32,190 bases of DNA from Streptomyces aidingensis (GCF_900112355.1 NZ_FOLM01000029.1:1-32190); one strand, 5' to 3'; numbered from the stretch's first letter, positions 22,297 through 30,019 are shown. Translations and numbers: made by a program. The notes: a model not told the origin generated them from the sequence alone.

Positions 22297-23261
22297 GCGG
22301 TGGCCTCCTGCCGGGGCCCGGGTGCGGTGTGCTGGCCGGTGAGGGCCAGGAAGACCTCGTCGAGGCTGGGCCGGCCGAGGCTGAAGTCGCTGACCGCGAT
22401 GCCGGCGCAGGCCAGCAGGCTCAGTGCCGCGCCGGCCCGTGCGGGATCGTCCAGCCCGGCCGAGAGGGCCGCCGGGTCCTCCTCGTGGTGCACCGGCACG
22501 GCCAGCACCCGGGTGAGGATCCGGGCCGCGTCCTCGCGCCGGGCGGGGTCCCGGAGCCGGACGTGGACCGCCCCGGTGGCGACGGACCGCTTGAGTTCGG
22601 CGGTCGTGCCCTCGGCGATGACCCGGCCCCGGTCGATGACCGCCAGGCGGTCGGCCAGGCGGTCGGCCTCCTCCAGGTACTGGGTGGTGAGCAGGACGGT
22701 GGTGCCGCCCCTGGCCAGTTCCCGGACGATGTCCCATACCCGGGTGCGGCTTCGCGGGTCGAGTCCGGTGGTGGGCTCGTCCAGGAACAGCAGGTCGGGT
22801 GTGACCACGATGCTCGCGGCGATGTCGAGGCGGCGGCGCATGCCGCCCGAGTAGCGCTTGACCCTGCGGCGGGCGGCGGCTTCGAGGCCGAATGCGGCCA
22901 GCAGTTCCCGGGCCCGCCCGGCGGCGGCACGGTGCCGGTGGCCGAGCAGCCTGCCCATCAGCACCAGGTTTTCCCAGCCGGTGAGGTCGTCGTCGACCGA
23001 GGCGTACTGGCCGGTGAGGCTGATGCGGGCGCGTACCGCGTCGGCGTCGGCGACGACGTCGTGGCCGAAGATCCGCGCCGTGCGCGCGGTGGGCCGGACC
23101 AGGGTCGCGAGCATCCGGATGGTGGTGGTCTTGCCGGCCCCGTTGGGGCCGAGAAAGCCGTAGACGCTGCCCTGGGGGACCGCCAGATCGACACCGTCGA
23201 CGGCGACGGTGTCGCCGTACCGCTTGCGCAGCCCTTCGGCGTGGATCGCGTACGGGGACAT
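22293..23261 (-). CDS. ABC exporter ATPase (DrrA-like)
   Basis: Nucleotide-binding subunit of 322 residues. Walker A GPNGAGKTT (38-46), Q-loop SLTGQYASVD, signature YSGGMRRRLDIA (137-148), Walker B LLFLDEPTTGLDP (157-169) and a His-less switch at TTQYLEEAD, all typical of the daunorubicin resistance DrrA group; the C-terminal extension (LDEVFLALTG) is also DrrA-like. With the permease it should export a hydrophobic compound. A TTTAC-N3-GTAAA box lies 60 bp upstream, matching boxes at the nearby TetR gene, so the TetR protein probably represses this operon. The ATG start has GAAAGG 9 nt upstream. Confidence 0.92.
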   Translation of the reverse strand: MSPYAIHAEGLRKRYGDTVAVDGVDLAVPQGSVYGFLGPNGAGKTTTIRMLATLVRPTARTARIFGHDVVADADAVRARISLTGQYASVDDDLTGWENLVLMGRLLGHRHRAAAGRARELLAAFGLEAAARRRVKRYSGGMRRRLDIAASIVVTPDLLFLDEPTTGLDPRSRTRVWDIVRELARGGTTVLLTTQYLEEADRLADRLAVIDRGRVIAEGTTAELKRSVATGAVHVRLRDPARREDAARILTRVLAVPVHHEEDPAALSAGLDDPARAGAALSLLACAGIAVSDFSLGRPSLDEVFLALTGQHTAPGPRQEATA

Positions 23262-23320
23262 GGTCTGTACCTTTCGGTCCGTGCGCCGGAGTATTTCGCC
23301 CGGCGCGGAAAACCCGGGTA

Positions 23321-23333
23321 TTTACGGTGTAAA
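23321..23333. promoter_or_regulatory. Candidate TetR operator upstream of the ABC exporter
   Basis: TTTAC-GGT-GTAAA, a perfect 5-3-5 inverted repeat, the only A/T-rich patch in the 139-bp gap. The same pattern occurs at 24412-24439 next to the tetR-type gene. Confidence 0.65.
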
Positions 23334-23400
23334 CCAAGGGGTGTGGCGAGCCCGGGACGGCGACGAGCCGTGCGGCCCGCGCGGGGCTCGGCCGCGGGAT

Positions 23401-24381
23401 TCAGGGCGCGATGGTCACCACGGTCTTGCCCCGCGCATGGCCCTCGCCCTGCCGGGACAGGGCCGCCGCGATCTCCGTGAACCCGTAGGTGCGGTCGATG
23501 ACGGGCCGCACCTCGCCGGCTGCGATCAGCTCCGCCAGCCTCGCGAGGTCCCCGGCCCTCGCCTTCGCCGCGAACGGCTTCGTCCTCGGGCCGCCGCGCG
23601 GCGAGGGGAGCGCGGCCCGCAGGACGTAGGGCAGGGGCCCGAGGACGTCGCCGCCGGGCATGCCGCTGGCGGCGACATAGGTCCCGTCCCGGCGCAGCAC
23701 CCGGCGGTACGCCGGCCGGGGGTGGTTCCCGGCGAGGTCGAAGACGACGTCGTAGGACTGCCCGTTGCGCGTGAAGTCCTCCCGGGTGTAGTCGATGATC
23801 TCGTCGGCCCCGATCGAGCGCACCAGGCCGGTGCCGCCGGTGCTGCACACTCCGGTCACCTGCGCGCCGAACGACTTGGCGATCTGCACGGCGAAGGTGC
23901 CCACACCCCCGGAGGCGCCGTTGACCAGCACGCGGTGGCCGGCCCGGACGCCGCCGGCGTCACGGAGTCCCTGAAGGGCGGTGACTCCCGCGAGCGGAAC
24001 GGCCGCCGCCTCCGGGAAGCCCAGCCCCGCCGGCTTGGCCGCCAGCGCGTCCTCCGCGGCCACGGCGTACTCCGCGTAGGCGCCGTGGGGCAGCTCGCCG
24101 AACACCTCGTCCCCCGGTCGCCACCGGGTGACCTTGCGGCCGACCGCCTCGACGGTCCCCGCGACGTCCTTGCCCCGCACCCGGCGCCTGGGCCGCCTCA
24201 GGCCGAACCCCAGCCGCAGCACGTAGGGGCGGCCGGTCACGGCCATCCAGTCCGCGGGGTTCACCGACGAGGCCCGGACGCGCACCAGGACCTCGTGGTC
24301 CGCGGGCTCCGGCCGGTCGAGGTCATCGGCCTCCAGCACCTCAGGGGGAGCGCCGTAGGCACGCTGCACGATCGCTTTCAT
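23401..24381 (-). CDS. NAD(P)-dependent MDR oxidoreductase (quinone/zinc-type alcohol dehydrogenase)
   Basis: Medium-chain dehydrogenase/reductase of 326 residues. GroES-like N-terminal half (MKAIVQRAYG, EVLVRVRASSVNPADW, GKDVAGTVEAVG, GDEVFGELPHGAYAEYA) and a Rossmann domain with NGASGGVGTFAVQIAKSFGA for NADPH. The Cys and His ligands of structural and catalytic zinc are missing, so it belongs with zinc-free quinone oxidoreductase-like enzymes. The ATG at 24381 is preferred: GAGG lies 8 nt upstream; the frame extends to 24405. It is divergent from a TetR gene and shares its double operator, so it probably acts on the inducer or a reactive carbonyl. Confidence 0.9.
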   Translation of the reverse strand: MKAIVQRAYGAPPEVLEADDLDRPEPADHEVLVRVRASSVNPADWMAVTGRPYVLRLGFGLRRPRRRVRGKDVAGTVEAVGRKVTRWRPGDEVFGELPHGAYAEYAVAAEDALAAKPAGLGFPEAAAVPLAGVTALQGLRDAGGVRAGHRVLVNGASGGVGTFAVQIAKSFGAQVTGVCSTGGTGLVRSIGADEIIDYTREDFTRNGQSYDVVFDLAGNHPRPAYRRVLRRDGTYVAASGMPGGDVLGPLPYVLRAALPSPRGGPRTKPFAAKARAGDLARLAELIAAGEVRPVIDRTYGFTEIAAALSRQGEGHARGKTVVTIAP

Positions 24382-24411
24382 TCCAGATCCTCGCATGTAC
24401 ATCATTCATCG

Positions 24412-24439
24412 TTTACGCCGTAAATATTTACACCGTACG
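24412..24439. promoter_or_regulatory. Double TetR-type operator between MDR and tetR genes
   Basis: A perfect TTTAC-GCC-GTAAA (24412-24424) is followed after two bases by the degenerate copy TTTAC-ACC-GTACG (24427-24439). A/T-rich within GC-rich DNA; placed to control both divergent genes. Confidence 0.7.
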
Positions 24440-24471
24440 TTAGACTTCGTGGCGCAGGCCGTCAAGAGGAG

Positions 24472-25137
24472 ATGAGCATCGCCATGCCGAAGCCGGACGG
24501 GCGCCGCGTGCCCCTGAACCGCGACCGGGTGCTGGAGGCCGGCATCGCCCTGGCCGACGCCGAGGGCATCGCGGCCGTGTCGATGCGCCGGCTCGGTCAG
24601 GCCCTCGGGGTGAAAGGCATGGCCCTGTACAACCATGTGGACAACAAGCAGGACCTGCTCGACGGCATGCTCGACCGCATCGCCGAGGAGATCGAGCTGC
24701 CCGAGGGCTCACGGGACTGGCGCGAGGGCACCCGGCGGCGGGCGGTCTCCGCGTACACCGCGTTCCTGCGCCACCCCTGGTCGGCTTCCCTGTGGACGGC
24801 CAGCATCACCCTGGGCCCGGCACGGATGCGCTACCTGGACACCGCACTGCGCGGCCTGCGCGAGGCCGGATTCCCGCCCGACCTGCTCGACCGGGCCTTC
24901 CACACCATCGAGAACCACATCACCGGCCACGCACTGCAGGCACTGGACTTCCCCCTCGCCCCCGGCGAGATGCGGCAGATCGGCGAGGACTACCTGCGCA
25001 CCTTCCCGGCCGGGCGGTATCCCGATGTGGCCGCACACATCCGCCACCACCTCCACCACCGCGGCAGCGGCGGCGGGTTCGAATTCGGACTCGACCTGAT
25101 CCTCGACGGCCTCGAACGGATGCGCACCGCGGCCTGA
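24472..25137 (+). CDS. TetR-family repressor with tetracycline-repressor-type C-terminal domain
   Basis: Regulator of 221 residues. N-terminal HTH: LNRDRVLEAGIALADAEG, SMRRLGQALGVKGMALYNHV and DNKQDLLDGML. The C-terminal part (ASLWTASITLGPARMRYLDT, HTIENHITGHALQALDF, FEFGLDLILDGLERM) follows the TetR_C domain of TetR itself. The ligand is unknown; adjacent exporter and oxidoreductase genes suggest a toxic or signalling small molecule. Two in-frame ATGs compete: 24472 abuts GAGGAG, while 24484 lies 12 nt after it; I keep the longer form. It probably binds the TTTAC-N3-GTAAA boxes at 24412-24439 and 23321-23333. Confidence 0.9.
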   Translation: MSIAMPKPDGRRVPLNRDRVLEAGIALADAEGIAAVSMRRLGQALGVKGMALYNHVDNKQDLLDGMLDRIAEEIELPEGSRDWREGTRRRAVSAYTAFLRHPWSASLWTASITLGPARMRYLDTALRGLREAGFPPDLLDRAFHTIENHITGHALQALDFPLAPGEMRQIGEDYLRTFPAGRYPDVAAHIRHHLHHRGSGGGFEFGLDLILDGLERMRTAA

Positions 25138-25172
25138 ACCCCCTGGCACCGCCCTTCCCGCGGGTGTGGCCG

Positions 25173-25191
25173 GTACCGGATGAGCCGGTAC
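25173..25191. terminator. Hairpin after the TetR gene
   Basis: GTACCGG / CCGGTAC with a 5-nt loop, 36 bp past the stop and between convergent genes. The rest of the gap (25192-25349) shows nothing gene-like. Confidence 0.5.
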
Positions 25192-25349
25192 AGGTCACCG
25201 TCCCGGCGGCGGATGGCGCAGCCTCCGCGGCCGGTGCTGCTGCGACCGGCGGCGGCCATGCAGGCGGTGCCGGCCGTCCGGCAGCTGGCGGGGGTCAGCC
25301 GGTCTCTCCCGACGCCAGCAGGGGGCCGGGTCAGTGAATGTGACGGCAC

Positions 25350-26174
25350 TCACGCTTGTGCCGCCGGTTTCTCGGCGATGAGGAGGGCGTAGCCGAGGCG
25401 GCCGTCGGCCACGGCGCGGCGGGCGGCGGCCAGGGCGGGGCGGGCGGCCTGCGGTCCGCCGTCGAGGCCGGCGGCGGCCAGCTTGCCGGGGGCGGTCATG
25501 GCCAGCAGCTTCAGCCGGGCCTCGATCTGGTCGGTCATCCGCAGCAGGGCGTGGTCGTGGCGTTCGGTGCGCAGCACGCGCAGCCCGGCGGCGGCCAGCA
25601 GCCGGGCGTACTCGTCCAGCGGGCGGGCGTCCGCGATGCAGGCGATGCGGGCGGCGAGCCCGGTAAGTTCCGGTGGCAGGCGGGCGGGGTCGGCGGTGAC
25701 ATCGCTGATGCCCGCCCGGCCGCCGGGCCGCAGTACGCGGGCGAACTCGGCGGCGGCCCGTTCCTTGTCGGGAAAGGTGCACAGCGCGCATTCGCAGACC
25801 ACGGCATCGAACTCGCCGTCCGGGCAGGGCAGGTGCTCGGCGTCGCCGGTGGTGAAGGCGACCCGGTCGGCGAGCCCGGCCGCCTCGGCCGCGCCGGTGG
25901 CCAGCGCGGTGTGGGCGGGGGAGTAGTCCACGCCGTGGGCGGTGATGCCGGGGTGCGTGCCGGCGAGCAGCAGCGCGGTGGTGCCGCGCCCGCTCGCCAC
26001 ATCCAGCACGCGGCGGCCGGGTGCCAGGCCGAGAGCGTCGGCCAGGCGGCGGGTGAGGGCCGTGCCACCCGGGTGGTAGGACTCCCCCAGGAGGGCGACG
26101 ACGATGTCACGGGCGTAGGCGTCGGCGCAGCAGTCCTTGAGCTGCTCGGCGGCGTGGGGGTCAGGCGTGGTCAT
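25350..26174 (-). CDS. ArsM-like SAM-dependent methyltransferase
   Basis: Class I methyltransferase of 274 residues. The SAM site is VLDVASGRGTTAL (56-68) with GVDYSP as the acidic loop. Several features recall arsenite methyltransferases: the CC pair in KDCCADAY (15-16), VVCECALCTFPDK (Cys127, 129, 132) where ArsM has the NC-x-N-x-S-x-DK segment, LRPGGRAGISDV, and ARIACIADARPLDEY (Cys179) where ArsM has the GCI-x-GA stretch with its third catalytic Cys. The likeness suggests a thiol-bound metalloid substrate; another substrate cannot be excluded. The ATG 26174 lies inside the end of the radical SAM gene (14-bp overlap), so the two are translated together. It is 20 kb from the arsR-arsC block. 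Confidence 0.75.
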   Translation of the reverse strand: MTTPDPHAAEQLKDCCADAYARDIVVALLGESYHPGGTALTRRLADALGLAPGRRVLDVASGRGTTALLLAGTHPGITAHGVDYSPAHTALATGAAEAAGLADRVAFTTGDAEHLPCPDGEFDAVVCECALCTFPDKERAAAEFARVLRPGGRAGISDVTADPARLPPELTGLAARIACIADARPLDEYARLLAAAGLRVLRTERHDHALLRMTDQIEARLKLLAMTAPGKLAAAGLDGGPQAARPALAAARRAVADGRLGYALLIAEKPAAQA

Positions 26175-27741
26175 GGCCGTCACCGGGGGTGTCGCGCAGG
26201 GTCTTGGAGCCGTGGGGGGTGTCGGTGAGGCGGTCGGCCAGCGGCAGGGCGTTGGGCGCCACATCGGCGACCGGCACGCCGGACTGCTGTGCGCGGACCT
26301 GTTCGCGGTAGCCCACCGAGTTGTAGGCGCAGAACGGGATCAGCCGCCCGTCCGGGGTGATCTCCTCCACGCAGCACTTCATCAGCTGCTTGACGTTGAG
26401 GGTGTAGGGGTCCTGGAAGTCCTGCACCACGATCATGAACGCCTTCTCGCCGAGGTCCTTCACCGCCTCGGGAAGGTCGATGCCGCAGGCGTCGGCGCAG
26501 TCGATCGCCTCGGCGGTGGCGCGCAGCTGCTCCTCGGTGCCGGCGCTGCCCATGGAGGCGGAGGCCGACCACAGCTGCTCCAGCGCCTGCCGGATGCCGT
26601 CGTCGGGCAGCACCCGGTTGGAGACGTAGTCCAGGTAGTCCTCCACGTTCAGCAGCCGGGGGAGCGGCAGCACGCTGCGGTTGCCCGGTTCGCCGTCCAC
26701 CAGCAGATAGGTGACCGAGCGGCAGGTGGGGAAGCAGCACGGCACCGGGAAGAAATCGCCCTTGGTGAACCAGTGCGGAAGCTGCTCGTTGATCAGGGCG
26801 ATGACATCGGGGTTGGTGAGGCGGTTCAGCGGATCGAAGGGGACGTGCCGGCCGGAGTGGGTGACGGGCTGGAAGGCCACCGAGCGCACCGCCGGATGAT
26901 CCACCCCGAACTCGATGATCGCGCCGAGCTCGTGCTCGTTCAGCCCGCGTTCCACCGCCGCGACCAGGGTCACGGTCAGGCCCTGCTCGGCGCAGTTGGC
27001 CAGCGCCTTCTCCTTGTAGCGGCGCAGATCCTTCCCGCGCAGCTCGCGGTGGGTGCGCTCGTCGAAACCGTCGAACTGGAGATAGACGTTCACCGACTTC
27101 CCCGCCGTCCGGTTCCGCTTGCCCAGCTCCGCCACGAAGCTGCGGTCGTTGGCGAGCCGGATGCCGTTGGTGTTGAGGTTGACGGACCGGATGGGCCGGG
27201 CCTGGGCGAGATCGATGAAGTCGAGGATGTGCTTGTGGATGGTGGGCTCCCCGCCGGAGAACATCACCACCTCCGGCTCGCCCTCCGCCGCCACGAAGGC
27301 GTCCAGCATCCGCGCGCACTGCTCCCGGGTGATGGAGTAGCCGTCGCTCTGGTGTCCCGAATCGGCGAAGCAGACCGGGCAGTCCAGATTGCAGCCGGTG
27401 TTGACCTCGATGATGCCCAGGCAGGCGTGCTGCTTGTGCTCCGGGCACAGCCCGCAGTCACTCGGGCAGCCGTCCTTCACCTCGGTCTGGAAGGCCAGCG
27501 GGTAGGTGCCCGGCTTGTTGAACCGGGCCGAGGACACATACTCCTCCGCGTCCCCGTAGACCAGCGCCTCGAACTCCCCGTGCTCCTTGCAGCGCTTGCG
27601 CAGAAACACCTTGCCGTCGCGGATGTTGACCTGTGCGTCGACAGGGGTCTTGCACAGCGGGCAGATGGACCTGGTGAACTCCACGAACACCTCCTCCCGC
27701 TCCCGCCTCCCGGCCTTGCCGCGCTCCTCGGCAGTGGTCAT
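26161..27741 (-). CDS. Multi-cluster radical SAM protein (MJ0619 / tetraether-synthase-like)
   Basis: Cytoplasmic radical SAM enzyme of 526 residues. The N-terminal part has a CPLC pair (27, 30), Cys51 in KRCKEHGE, and GCPSDCGLC (92, 96, 99) plus Cys107, like the rubredoxin-type and extra Fe-S sites of MJ0619/Tes proteins. The radical SAM motif CNLDCPVC (Cys117, 121, 124; CX3CX2C) is followed by the SAM-binding FSGGEPT (161-167). Further Cys groups are PCCFPTC (335-340), CADAC (415-419), KCCVEEITPDGRLIPFC (456-471). Archaeal relatives join lipid tails or methylate pterin or lipid carbons at unactivated sites; here the substrate is unknown. It starts in a 4-bp ATGA overlap with the MauE-like gene and overlaps the methyltransferase gene, so the three are one operon. 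Confidence 0.85.
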   Translation of the reverse strand: MTTAEERGKAGRREREEVFVEFTRSICPLCKTPVDAQVNIRDGKVFLRKRCKEHGEFEALVYGDAEEYVSSARFNKPGTYPLAFQTEVKDGCPSDCGLCPEHKQHACLGIIEVNTGCNLDCPVCFADSGHQSDGYSITREQCARMLDAFVAAEGEPEVVMFSGGEPTIHKHILDFIDLAQARPIRSVNLNTNGIRLANDRSFVAELGKRNRTAGKSVNVYLQFDGFDERTHRELRGKDLRRYKEKALANCAEQGLTVTLVAAVERGLNEHELGAIIEFGVDHPAVRSVAFQPVTHSGRHVPFDPLNRLTNPDVIALINEQLPHWFTKGDFFPVPCCFPTCRSVTYLLVDGEPGNRSVLPLPRLLNVEDYLDYVSNRVLPDDGIRQALEQLWSASASMGSAGTEEQLRATAEAIDCADACGIDLPEAVKDLGEKAFMIVVQDFQDPYTLNVKQLMKCCVEEITPDGRLIPFCAYNSVGYREQVRAQQSGVPVADVAPNALPLADRLTDTPHGSKTLRDTPGDGHDHA

Positions 27742-28055
27742 GCGGCCCTCACCTGCTCCTTCGTCTCGTCACCCGGGTCGTACCCGGCGGCGCGCGCGGC
27801 ACGCGCGGCACGCGCGGTGCGTACGGAGCGCAGCAGCAGTGCGGCGTACACCAGAGTCGGCGCGTCCTGCACCAGCACCGGCCAGCCCAGCGACTGGGAC
27901 AGACAGCGGCCGAAGCAGCCACCCGCCGACGCCGTGGCCGCCGTCCCGTCCACCAGCTGATAGGCCGACAGGATCCGGGTCATCTCCGTAAACGAGACCA
28001 GCCGGCCCAGGCCCATCGCCGTACAGACCGCGCCCAGCGCGATACGCAGCACCAT
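27738..28055 (-). CDS. MauE/DoxX-like membrane protein, apparently missing its middle
   Basis: A 105-residue protein. The N-terminal helix ALGAVCTAMGLGRLVSF and following text (TRILSAYQLV) look like MauE-type redox membrane proteins. GGCFGRC and the last helix DAPTLVYAALLLRS look like the end of the same family. MauE proteins have four helices and about 140-180 residues; here two helices between about Ala53 and Gly57 are absent although the frame is intact, suggesting an in-frame deletion. MauE is thought to move disulfide or reducing equivalents across the membrane. The gene overlaps the radical SAM gene by ATGA, so polar effects of the deletion are avoided. The Arg/Ala tail is encoded by a 9-bp repeat. 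The ATG 28055 is the likely start; 28112 and 28154 are also in frame. Confidence 0.6.
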   Translation of the reverse strand: MVLRIALGAVCTAMGLGRLVSFTEMTRILSAYQLVDGTAATASAGGCFGRCLSQSLGWPVLVQDAPTLVYAALLLRSVRTARAARAARAAGYDPGDETKEQVRAA

Positions 28056-28150
28056 GCCGCCACGCCAGGCTCCTCCCGGCCGGCCATATGTGAGCCCGCT
28101 TACCGAAGGCATTGCTCCGGGCGGTCCTGCGATGGTGGGCGGGGCCGCAG

Positions 28151-28193
28151 GCACCGGTCAGCGGTGCCGGTCACCGGCACCGGTCAGCGGTGC
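28151..28193. repeat. Paired 17-bp repeats forming overlapping hairpins
   Basis: The 17-mer gcaccggtcagcggtgc occurs at 28151-28167 and 28177-28193. Each copy is itself a 6-bp hairpin, and the region between (28162-28170 with 28174-28182) forms a perfect 9-bp stem with a 3-nt loop. It lies at the 3' end of the flavin reductase gene and just before the MauE-like operon: a terminator or attenuator candidate. Confidence 0.65.
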
Positions 28194-29578
28194 AGTGCGC
28201 GGCGCAGGGCGAGCAGGGCGATGGTGGCCCGGCGGGTGCCGGGGGAGGCCAGCGAGGCGTAGACCTCCTCCAAGGCGGCCTGCCAGGGCCCGTCGGCATA
28301 GGTCGGGTAGGGGTGCACGGTCTTCGCGTACTCGCCCGCCGTCCAGCGCAGGCGGACGGCGGTGGCCAGGTGGGCGATGGTCTCCCCCGCCCGTGGCGCG
28401 ACGACGGTGGCGCCCACGATCCGGCCCCCAGGGCCGATGACCAGCGTGGCGAAGCCGTCGGTGCGGCCGTCGGCGACGGCCCGGTCCACCCGTTCGTGGC
28501 TCAGTACCCGCACCCGTGCCCGCTCCCCGTACTTCTCCCTGGCCTGCGCCGCGCTCATCCCCACCCGCGCGACCTCCGGATCGGTGAACGTCACCCAGGG
28601 CGCGGCGGTGAGATCCGGCCCGCGCCGCAGCCCCAGCAGCGCGTGGGTGACGGCAGCCGCCGCCTGCGCCCCGGCGGTGTGGGTGAACGCCGAACGCCCG
28701 GTGACGTCCCCGGCCGCGTAGATCCGCCGGTTCGCGGTGCGCAGCCGGGAATCCACCCGCACCTCGCCGTCCCGCCCGGTCACCGCCACCCCGGCCGCCG
28801 CCAGGCCCAGCCCGGAGGTGTTGGCCGTGCGGCCGGTGGTGACCAGCAGCCGCCCGAACGGCAGCACCCGGCCACCGGCACCGTGCACCTCCCCGGCCGT
28901 CACCCGCTCGGCGCGGAACCCGGTCAGCACGGTCACGCCCTCTCCCTCCAGCCGCTCGCGCAGCAGCTCACCGGCCGCCGGCTCCTCCCGCGGCAGCAGC
29001 CGGTCCGCCATCTCCGCGACGGTCACCCGCGCGCCCAGCCGGGCGAACGCCTGCCCCAGTTCGCAGCCGATGGGCCCGCCGCCCAGCACCACCAGCCGCT
29101 CCGGCGGCTCCGCCGGCTCCCACACGGTGTCGCTGGTCAGCGGCCCGGCCCCGGCCAGACCGGGCACCGGGGGCAGGGACGGCGCCGAGCCGGTGGCGAT
29201 CAGCGCATACCGGAACCGCACCCGCCGGATACCCTCCTCGCCGCCCTCGATCTCCAGCGTCCGCGGCCCGGTGAACCGGGCCCGGCCCCGCACCACCGCC
29301 ACCCCCTGCGCCTCCAGGGCCCGCGCGGAATCGTGCGGCGCGATCGCCGCCACCGCCCGCCGCACCTGCGCCATGGCCGCGCCGAAATCCTCGCCCCGGG
29401 CGGCGGCGTGCAGCAGCGCCTTGCTGGGCACGCACCCGGTCCACAGGCAGTCCCCGCCCGGCTCGTTCACCTCCGCCAGCAGGACCCGCGCGCCCAGCCG
29501 GGCGGCGGCACGCGCCCCGGTCAGCCCCGCACTCCCCCCACCGGCCACCACCACGTCATACCTCTCCACCGGCACCAC
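28184..29578 (-). CDS. FAD-dependent disulfide oxidoreductase (MerA/Lpd-like)
   Basis: Pyridine nucleotide-disulfide reductase of 464 residues. FAD motif VAGGGSAGL (12-20), redox-active pair GGDCLWTGCVPSK (Cys44, Cys49), ATGSAP, NAD(P) motif VVLGGGPIGCELGQAFARLG, second FAD motif RRIYAAGDVTG, and a dimerisation domain (WVTFTDPEVARVGMS). The usual C-terminal HPT-x-x-E reads HPYPTYAD, so the His-Glu base pair is altered. There is no N-terminal HMA domain and no C-terminal Cys pair as in mercuric reductase, so mercury reduction is unlikely; a thiol or quinone substrate fits better. I chose the GTG at 29578, with GGGAGA 6 nt upstream. It precedes the MauE-like gene by 128 bp and may supply reducing power to that operon. 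Confidence 0.88.
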   Translation of the reverse strand: MVPVERYDVVVAGGGSAGLTGARAAARLGARVLLAEVNEPGGDCLWTGCVPSKALLHAAARGEDFGAAMAQVRRAVAAIAPHDSARALEAQGVAVVRGRARFTGPRTLEIEGGEEGIRRVRFRYALIATGSAPSLPPVPGLAGAGPLTSDTVWEPAEPPERLVVLGGGPIGCELGQAFARLGARVTVAEMADRLLPREEPAAGELLRERLEGEGVTVLTGFRAERVTAGEVHGAGGRVLPFGRLLVTTGRTANTSGLGLAAAGVAVTGRDGEVRVDSRLRTANRRIYAAGDVTGRSAFTHTAGAQAAAAVTHALLGLRRGPDLTAAPWVTFTDPEVARVGMSAAQAREKYGERARVRVLSHERVDRAVADGRTDGFATLVIGPGGRIVGATVVAPRAGETIAHLATAVRLRWTAGEYAKTVHPYPTYADGPWQAALEEVYASLASPGTRRATIALLALRRALHR

Positions 29579-29779
29579 CCCGTGTCTCCCTGTCCCTTTG
29601 CCTCTTCGTCGTCCCCGGCGCCGTACGACGCCTGAGCGGGGACGGACCTGCGGCACCACCCGACGCGCCGGGCGCCACTCCGCGGCGGCCGTGTCCCGGA
29701 AGCCTGGCCGGGCACCGGCGGCCGCGCGACCTCGGCCGGCACGGCGGGAGCGGCGGGAGCAGCGGGAAGAATCTGCAGG

Positions 29780-29966
29780 CTACCCGTAGTGGTGGCGGAC
29801 CTGGAGAATGATGACTTTCCTGTCGCGGGGGAGGGCGGACCACAGGCGGTGTTCGTCGGTGATGCGGCGGGACCAGGCGCCGGCCAGGGCGTGCCTGAGG
29901 GGCTCGGGCTTGCCGGTCCCGGCATAGGGGGCCGCGCAGGGCGTTGTCGGTCAGGCGGTTGGTGCG
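29780..29966 (-). pseudogene. YoeB/Txe-family toxin relic, truncated and frameshifted
   Basis: On the minus strand the end of a YoeB-type mRNA interferase is readable: AGTGKPEPLRHALAGAWSRR, then ITDEHRLW and VIILQVRHHYG before a TAG (29780-29782). YoeB proteins end in YHY; here the end is HHY plus Gly. Upstream the matching RTNRLTDNALRG is in another frame; the break is at a run of five C (about 29930), where one fewer base would join them. The first third of the toxin is missing and no YefM antitoxin is seen. Not expected to be active. Confidence 0.7.
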
Positions 29967-29989
29967 CCTTGGATCTGGCGGCCGGCCGT

Positions 29990-30019
29990 CGCCCCGGGAG
30001 CCGGCTGGTTCCCGGGGCG
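29990..30019 (-). terminator. Terminator of the rhamnogalacturonan lyase gene
   Basis: Perfect 10-bp stem CGCCCCGGGA / TCCCGGGGCG with a 10-nt loop, 26 bp past the lyase stop. The remaining bases from 29579 to 29779 hold no gene or signal that I can see. Confidence 0.65.

Noticed and set aside
20779..23337. 852-codon minus-strand frame across the ABC genes
   Set aside because: Only its end (DUF2306 protein) and the short MNTAPAPL segment are meaningful; the rest is an off-frame reading of the ATPase and permease.
25192..25349. Small open frames on both strands between the TetR and methyltransferase genes
   Set aside because: No SD, no conserved-looking sequence, and they overlap each other; treated as non-coding.
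28184..29578. Mercuric reductase (merA)
   Set aside because: No HMA domain, no C-terminal vicinal Cys pair, and no merR, merT or merP nearby; only the general disulfide reductase fold is supported.
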